Assembly (NCBI GenBank): GCA_000469685.2 | Contig: LS997566.1 | Coordinates: forward strand, 39,739,920-39,803,919 | Direction: 5' to 3' | DNA: 64,000 bases | Source: Haemonchus contortus | Taxonomy: Eukaryota > Nematoda > Chromadorea > Rhabditida > Trichostrongylidae | Shown: in pieces, positions 59,191 through 64,000 of the stretch | Numbering within the stretch: position 1 is the stretch's first letter | How the letters are laid out: every line of letters starts with the position of its first letter | Notes under the pieces: generated by a model | The model's database searches: none | What the model saw: the letters and a program-made list of their open reading frames with translations, nothing else | Told to the model about the DNA's origin: nothing | Translations under genes and position numbers: made by a program

Positions 59191-59213
59191 ACCATCCACG
59201 ATCGTCAATGGCC
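59187..59213 (-). promoter_or_regulatory. Probable spliced-leader or 5' splice acceptor with overlapping mini-uORF
   Basis: TTCTTTTAG ends at 59213 and is followed by a 22-nt leader and the RhoGAP ATG at 59190. Nematode mRNAs often receive a spliced leader at such a site. Five bases upstream of the start, another ATG opens ATG GTA TGA, whose stop overlaps the main ATG. An alternative is an upstream cis-spliced exon joining in phase. Confidence 0.4.
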
Positions 59214-61601
59214 TAAAAGAACGCCATATGATTATGGCAATACTCCACATGAATCGATGAAACAACCATTTCCACGTAATCACAATGGATCGCAACATAT
59301 TATCATTACAATGTGCTTGCTGAAGCCTACTCACAAACAAGTTAGAAGCAACTGGTCACTTCCGGCTGCAAAACGAAGACGTGATAAAAGTCGACGTCAA
59401 TTTTTTCGCTGATTCGCTGACATTGTCTCCGCTCAAAAGTTTTTACAACCTCAGCAAAAAGTGTGAAATTGCGCAAACTGACACCCTTTTGCTTCACTGA
59501 AGACATACAGCTTTTAAACGCTTTGGAAGTTAAAAGTAACGACGATAGGGGCTTGTCAACGACGTCGCTTTGAAAACAACCAATATAAACCTTTCTAATG
59601 AGGCCAATCATCGACGATAAATTTCTTTGCACTTTTCCTGCTTTCTGAATTGTCCTACTGAACTACACTACTTCCAACTAGACGTCCATGAGCCAGTACG
59701 GGTTACTAATGTCACTTTGCGTTTAGGCACATTCCACTGGGGCAGGGGCAAAAACAATGTCCTTCACTGAACTCACATCTAGAAGGGCGAGAACACAAAT
59801 CGTTACGAGGAAAAAAACAAAGCCCTAAGCTCTGGAGACTCTATTTCACAATCTTAAAGAAGTCACTAATGTACTTCATGTTGTTATATTGACCACGATT
59901 TCATGTGTCTGACAAATGGGAGGGCGCGACTGTTCTGTAACGGGAAGATATGAGACGCCAGAAGCCAAGTTTTCCCCTTTCCCATGAATCCCGTCTTCAC
60001 GGTTTTTAATTTCAATGGCAACTGTAAACTTCTTTCTCGATATGCACAGATTGCGATTCAGAATTCATGTTCCCTCGAAAAATATGCAAAAAGAATAAAG
60101 GTTCCGAAAGTTCTTGCCTTTCCCCATTGCCCGATTTCGTTCCCAGTTCTTTCCAAACGCTACCACCTATCCCTGAACCTTTGTACAACCAGCATTTAAC
60201 AAGATCAGAGAAACTTGAGAATTGTCCTTTGGTGAAAATCGACGGGCCACAGTACCCAAAACATTGGCCCGTTGATGGAACCCATTTCTGTCAATAGGTC
60301 CAAGTCTTCTAAGTTTTTAAAGTAGCAGAAAGCCACGTGGTAGGCAGGATTTCGGCACTTTTTTGCGGGTTCATTTTCAACTTTACGATCAAGATTCCAA
60401 TTATTTGTAAGAAAATAAAAAGAAACGTCAAAAAAGAGAATTAAAGGGAAGGCATTGAATCGCCCAAACACTGAGGCGTCGCTTTTGAGAACGTTATGCG
60501 CAACTAAATAGAGGGGCATGAAAGTGAAGGTCGACGACTAGCAACTCCGCACCACCTCCGCAACGCTGACGACATGACTGACGACGAATCAGCTAACATT
60601 CTTTTCGCTTGCTCGCTATTAACTGCTTCAAACACTGAGATAGGCCTAATGTCAGTTGATTTCGACAGCAACGATGAACAGCTTAGCTTGGAACTGAATG
60701 CAACCTACCACGAGATATTAAATAGTAAAATACAGATCGGTCTGTTAGACAACAGAAGAAAGACCATGTGTACCTAGACCGATGAATCAGTATGATTAAC
60801 GACTCACACTAGAGCGGAGCACAAGGAGTAGCAACAGAAATTTAAGGAAATTGAGAAAACAGGAAAAAAAAACTCTAAATTTCCAACTTTTCTTTTATAA
60901 AAAAGAATTCCACACCTGTGAGATGAACAAGTGATAAGTGACAGTGGTATATCGAAAAAGTTGTGTTCGGAGTTTCCCGATTGATGCGAGTGAAGGAGAG
61001 GAGGAGGAATAAAAGTTCCACAATCCGTCAATCATCGAAAATCTGGAACGGTGCCCGACCTATTGAAAACAAATTGGACTCGCCAGTCACTTCGTCATGA
61101 CTGCTGACCCGAACGGTACCGACTGGATCTCTAGAAACGTCAATGAACGTCACAGCACACGGCCGCGTTAGTCAGACGGTAGTCGCAAAAGCTTAGACGA
61201 TCAATTAAAAGCTCTTCCGTCTCCTGAACAAAGACAACCCGCTCAAACTGCTTTTACACGTGACGGTGCAATGATGACTGTACATGTTCCTGCAGTCGTT
61301 CAGCTGCAGCTGTCTCAATGAACAAAAGAAAAGAAGGTGGAGATGATGCTCAATGATTGTATTATGAATAACACCATTCAAAAAAGCTCGTGATCATGCT
61401 TCCAAACTCCGCTGCCATCGCATCCACACCCACCACCGATATAATCAGTGAATGCTCACAACGGCATCTTCAACGGAGCTAGCAGCCTTCAGCATTAACA
61501 TCGAACTCCGAATTAACATTGAACTTTGATCCTGCTCAACCTTAATCCTATTTTAGACCCTTAAGAATCCAGGCTGAATTGATGAATGTAATGTAGGTTA
61601 A

Positions 61602-61633
61602 TCGCTGAAACGACGGAACCGTCGTTCCAGCGA
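61602..61633. repeat. Short inverted repeat (hairpin)
   Basis: TCGCTGAAACGACGG, then AA, then CCGTCGTTCCAGCGA: 15-bp arms with one mismatch and a 2-base spacer. The tiny loop makes a DNA palindrome more likely than an RNA precursor. Confidence 0.5.
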
Positions 61634-62596
61634 TCGCGGCGCCTCGTGCGGAAAGTTACGAGTAAAAATGAGCGAGCAAGCAAAAATATGATAGCACTGT
61701 CCCTTAATCCCTAATCTTCTAGCTAATTCTCACTCATCGCCTAGGCAAGAGCCTGATCGAGAGCAAACTTAAAGCTTGGGCCTCACCTGAGGCAACACCT
61801 CGATCAGGACAGCCTGAAATTGCTTCAAATTTCACCATTTTCCCTCTCCTGCCTGATGATTCGTATCAAATGGTTCTCGAGAAGCAGCTTCACCTCACTT
61901 TGTAGGCCGTGAGGTTTTTCTCCGCCTACTGAAATTCAAGATATTTTGAGAAATTGTGGTTAGACGGAGGACTTTTTAGTATCTAACTTTCAGCGTTGTT
62001 TGTAATGGAAATGCAAGAAGTTTCGAGAGGTGCTTACAACGCTATCGTATTTGTGGTAAGAGGAAACTGTAATGTGGAGTAAACATCATTAGCACGTCAG
62101 CGCGGCCTTATAAACGGTATTTGAATAAATCATTAAATCTCAATAAAACACGGTAATAGTCGGTGAAGCAAAGTTACGCACGAAAACCCTATATTGAGGG
62201 TTACATGGCAAAAGCTTGAAATGAGGGAATATATTATTGTTGAAGCTTTAAGAGAAAAAAAGCCCCGTGGAGCAAAATGTGGCGATCGCACCGACCGCGA
62301 TTGCAACATAGCACGGCTCCCAGGGGTGTTTTTGGGAATAGGAAATAAATATGGAAAACAAAAAGGAGATGAAAATCATTACTATCGAGAATAAGACTTA
62401 TGTACAACAAATGTTTACGAGAATAACTATGCCATGGGTTATTGTTGGGGTAGAAATTAAGAAGTGCTTTATGTTGCGAATAAGTAGGTAGTCCAGCACC
62501 CGTTTCGGCTTTTTTTTTCCATCGAAGTCAGCCCGAGCATAGAAAATTGGATGACTACAGCAAACGAACCAAGGTTGGTTTGTGTAAGTTCGATAC

Positions 62597-62748
62597 CTCT
62601 TATGGTGATATTTATGCAGGTAGACTTGGAACGGAAACGTGATTCCACCAAATTCGTGAAGTTTCGGGAAAATGACAAACCGATGAGCGTCGTTCCGAAA
62701 GTAACACATGATACAACGAAAATGATTAACTTCCTCAATATTCTTTCC
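62597..62748 (-). CDS. Possible first exon with a hydrophobic N-terminus
   Basis: An ATG at 62748 opens MKNMERILRKLIIFVVSCVT, followed by TTLIGLSFSRNFTNLVESRF. This reads as a short basic head and one hydrophobic helix. A donor AGAG|GTATCG follows at about 62596. No second exon or family could be found. Confidence 0.22.
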
Positions 62749-63509
62749 ATATTTTTCATCGACAGAACTAACGATGACTTCAACTATGAGTCATAACAAA
62801 ACAGTGACGCATGCGATAAATTAGGACCTTCGACTCCGACATGTCTAGCCGCACCTTTAGCCTAACCACAAAAGGGGTATCTTTGGTTGAGTTAATTTCT
62901 AAATTCCGAACTTAGACGAAGTTCAATAGTAATGCCAATATTAGTGTCTAGCTTCTATCCAACAGCAATCTCGGAGTGTCAAGAGGATATTTAAAATACT
63001 TCGGGCATCCTGGAGATTTAAAGCTAAAAATCTCATTAAGTTTAATAGTCTATCGAATGAATCCAGCCGCGATTAAAAGGACCTGATTAGGCCCTTAGTA
63101 TGAGACTTGCACGTTCCCTTCCGAAACGCTTTATCCACTCTAATTCCTACCTCTATAGGGGTTACGGCAAGAGGGAGGCCTAAAACTACTACCACCTCCA
63201 GTTTCCTTCAAGTTGAAACTACCTTTGTCACAGCGATTATGGAAATGCTATTCCACCGAAATGCATTGCTTTGTGGGACTCCCGACAACGAGCTTGGAAC
63301 CCAGCATAGAATGTCTCACAATTAAAAGTTCAAAATTAACAATGAGACCATGAAAATAAATTCACCAATCGATTGGGATGTACATCAGTAACTTTCGTGA
63401 CCACACCTGATTCACAACTTACAAGCTCATTAGCTCAAACTCAACTCGCTGCTTCAGAAAACGGGAATGTGCAGTGCCAAGAGCATGACATTAGAAATTT
63501 CTATACGGT

Positions 63510-63688
63510 GCGATGACCAGCCGATGTACAAGTCAGTGATTTTATCCTTCCACATGAGTCTGGTATCATGAAAAGATCTCGGAGGGATGGAAGGTTCGAT
63601 TGGCCTAGGCGAATACCGCTCCGGTACTCGAACCCATGACCATGAGTGTGTAATTGTGTGCTAGTTGCCACTACACCGCCTCCGTCCA
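63510..63688 (-). mobile_element. SINE copy with well-kept promoter boxes
   Basis: Reversed. The tRNA-like head reads GGACGGAGGCGGTGTAGTGG and the B-box GGGTTCGAGTACC. The body has CGAACCTTCCATCCCTCCG and ends near CTTGTACATCGGCTGGTCAT. Of the copies seen, this has the most canonical A and B boxes. Confidence 0.65.
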
Positions 63689-64000
63689 GTTATCGGTAAT
63701 AATCAGAGGTTACCGAGTGGAGGAAGATTTGGGGGTTTCAATCCAACTGAAAGTATAGCGGAAAATAAAAAAGTCCGCAAGGAGGGAGGTACAAAGGGCA
63801 ATCACAAGTATTAAGTGTTCCCAGATGTAATTTTCGGCAGGGACAGGCTAAACTTTCAATCGTAACTCCTTGCAATCACGTATTCACTTAGGATGCTAAA
63901 ACTTCTGTGTACTAGAACCGACCTCTTGTACATAGAACACACCCTACACCACAGCTAGACATCACAGCTTGCACTCCTACTCTAATCGGGCCACCTACGA

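Larger units (their letters stand above)
59191..64000. other. Upstream of RhoGAP, no confident gene
   Basis: The 5' flank of the RhoGAP gene followed by 4.8 kb without a supported exon chain. Noted are a TTTTAG acceptor 22 nt before the RhoGAP ATG, a perfectly spaced hairpin at 61602-61633, a possible - strand membrane-protein exon at 62600-62750 and a SINE at 63510-63688. Confidence 0.5.

Noticed and set aside
1..64000. Search for CRISPR arrays, prokaryotic operons or biosynthetic clusters
   Set aside because: The window is intron-containing eukaryotic sequence; no regular short repeat-spacer arrays or adjacent co-directional intronless genes were seen.

Overview
The window reads as a gene-sparse piece of nematode nuclear genome. 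The evidence is very small exons with nematode splice sites (TTTCAG acceptors, GTAAGT or GTGAGT donors), a nuclear receptor with the nematode CRACAAFF P-box region, Tc1/Tc3- and mariner-type transposons, and a Ty3/Gypsy element of the kind found in worms. Base composition, long repeat-filled introns and abundant decayed repeats fit a strongylid-like (clade V parasitic) worm better than Caenorhabditis. That placement is an inference.

Four multi-exon genes could be assembled exon by exon with consistent reading phase at every junction, plus one orphan terminal exon. From left to right: (1) + strand 12640-19055, 11 exons, a 253-residue secreted-then-anchored type I membrane protein I do not recognise. 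(2) + strand 21105-26893, 15 exons, a 497-residue nuclear hormone receptor with complete DNA- and ligand-binding regions. (3) - strand 34730-27927, 10 exons, a 534-residue CFAP36 (CCDC104, BART-domain) ciliary protein. (4) - strand 38113-37934, a last exon whose upstream exons I could not find. (5) - strand 59190-49805, 25 exons, a 938-residue RhoGAP resembling ARHGAP11A / C. elegans RGA-3/4.

Mobile DNA fills much of the rest. There is a Ty3/Gypsy LTR element (43647-48290, identical 5-bp target duplications, 192-bp LTRs) that is recent by LTR divergence but broken. A Tc3-like element (56030-57602) lies in a RhoGAP intron, and a 906-bp mariner remnant (32523-33428) in CFAP36 intron 1. A transposase remnant lies inside a nearly perfect 2.1-kb tandem duplication (38433-42682). 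There are three families of short inverted-repeat elements and a dispersed tRNA-derived SINE family. The first 12.6 kb, 34.7-37.9 kb and 59.2-64 kb hold no gene I can support with confidence.

The genes appear functionally unrelated. There is no operon-like packing, and no sign of a prokaryotic defence system, CRISPR array or biosynthetic cluster. The most unusual signals are three GC-AG introns among 57 modelled, the near-identical tandem duplication, the paired palindrome-bearing ends of a TTAA-flanked element, and the uncharacterised membrane protein.
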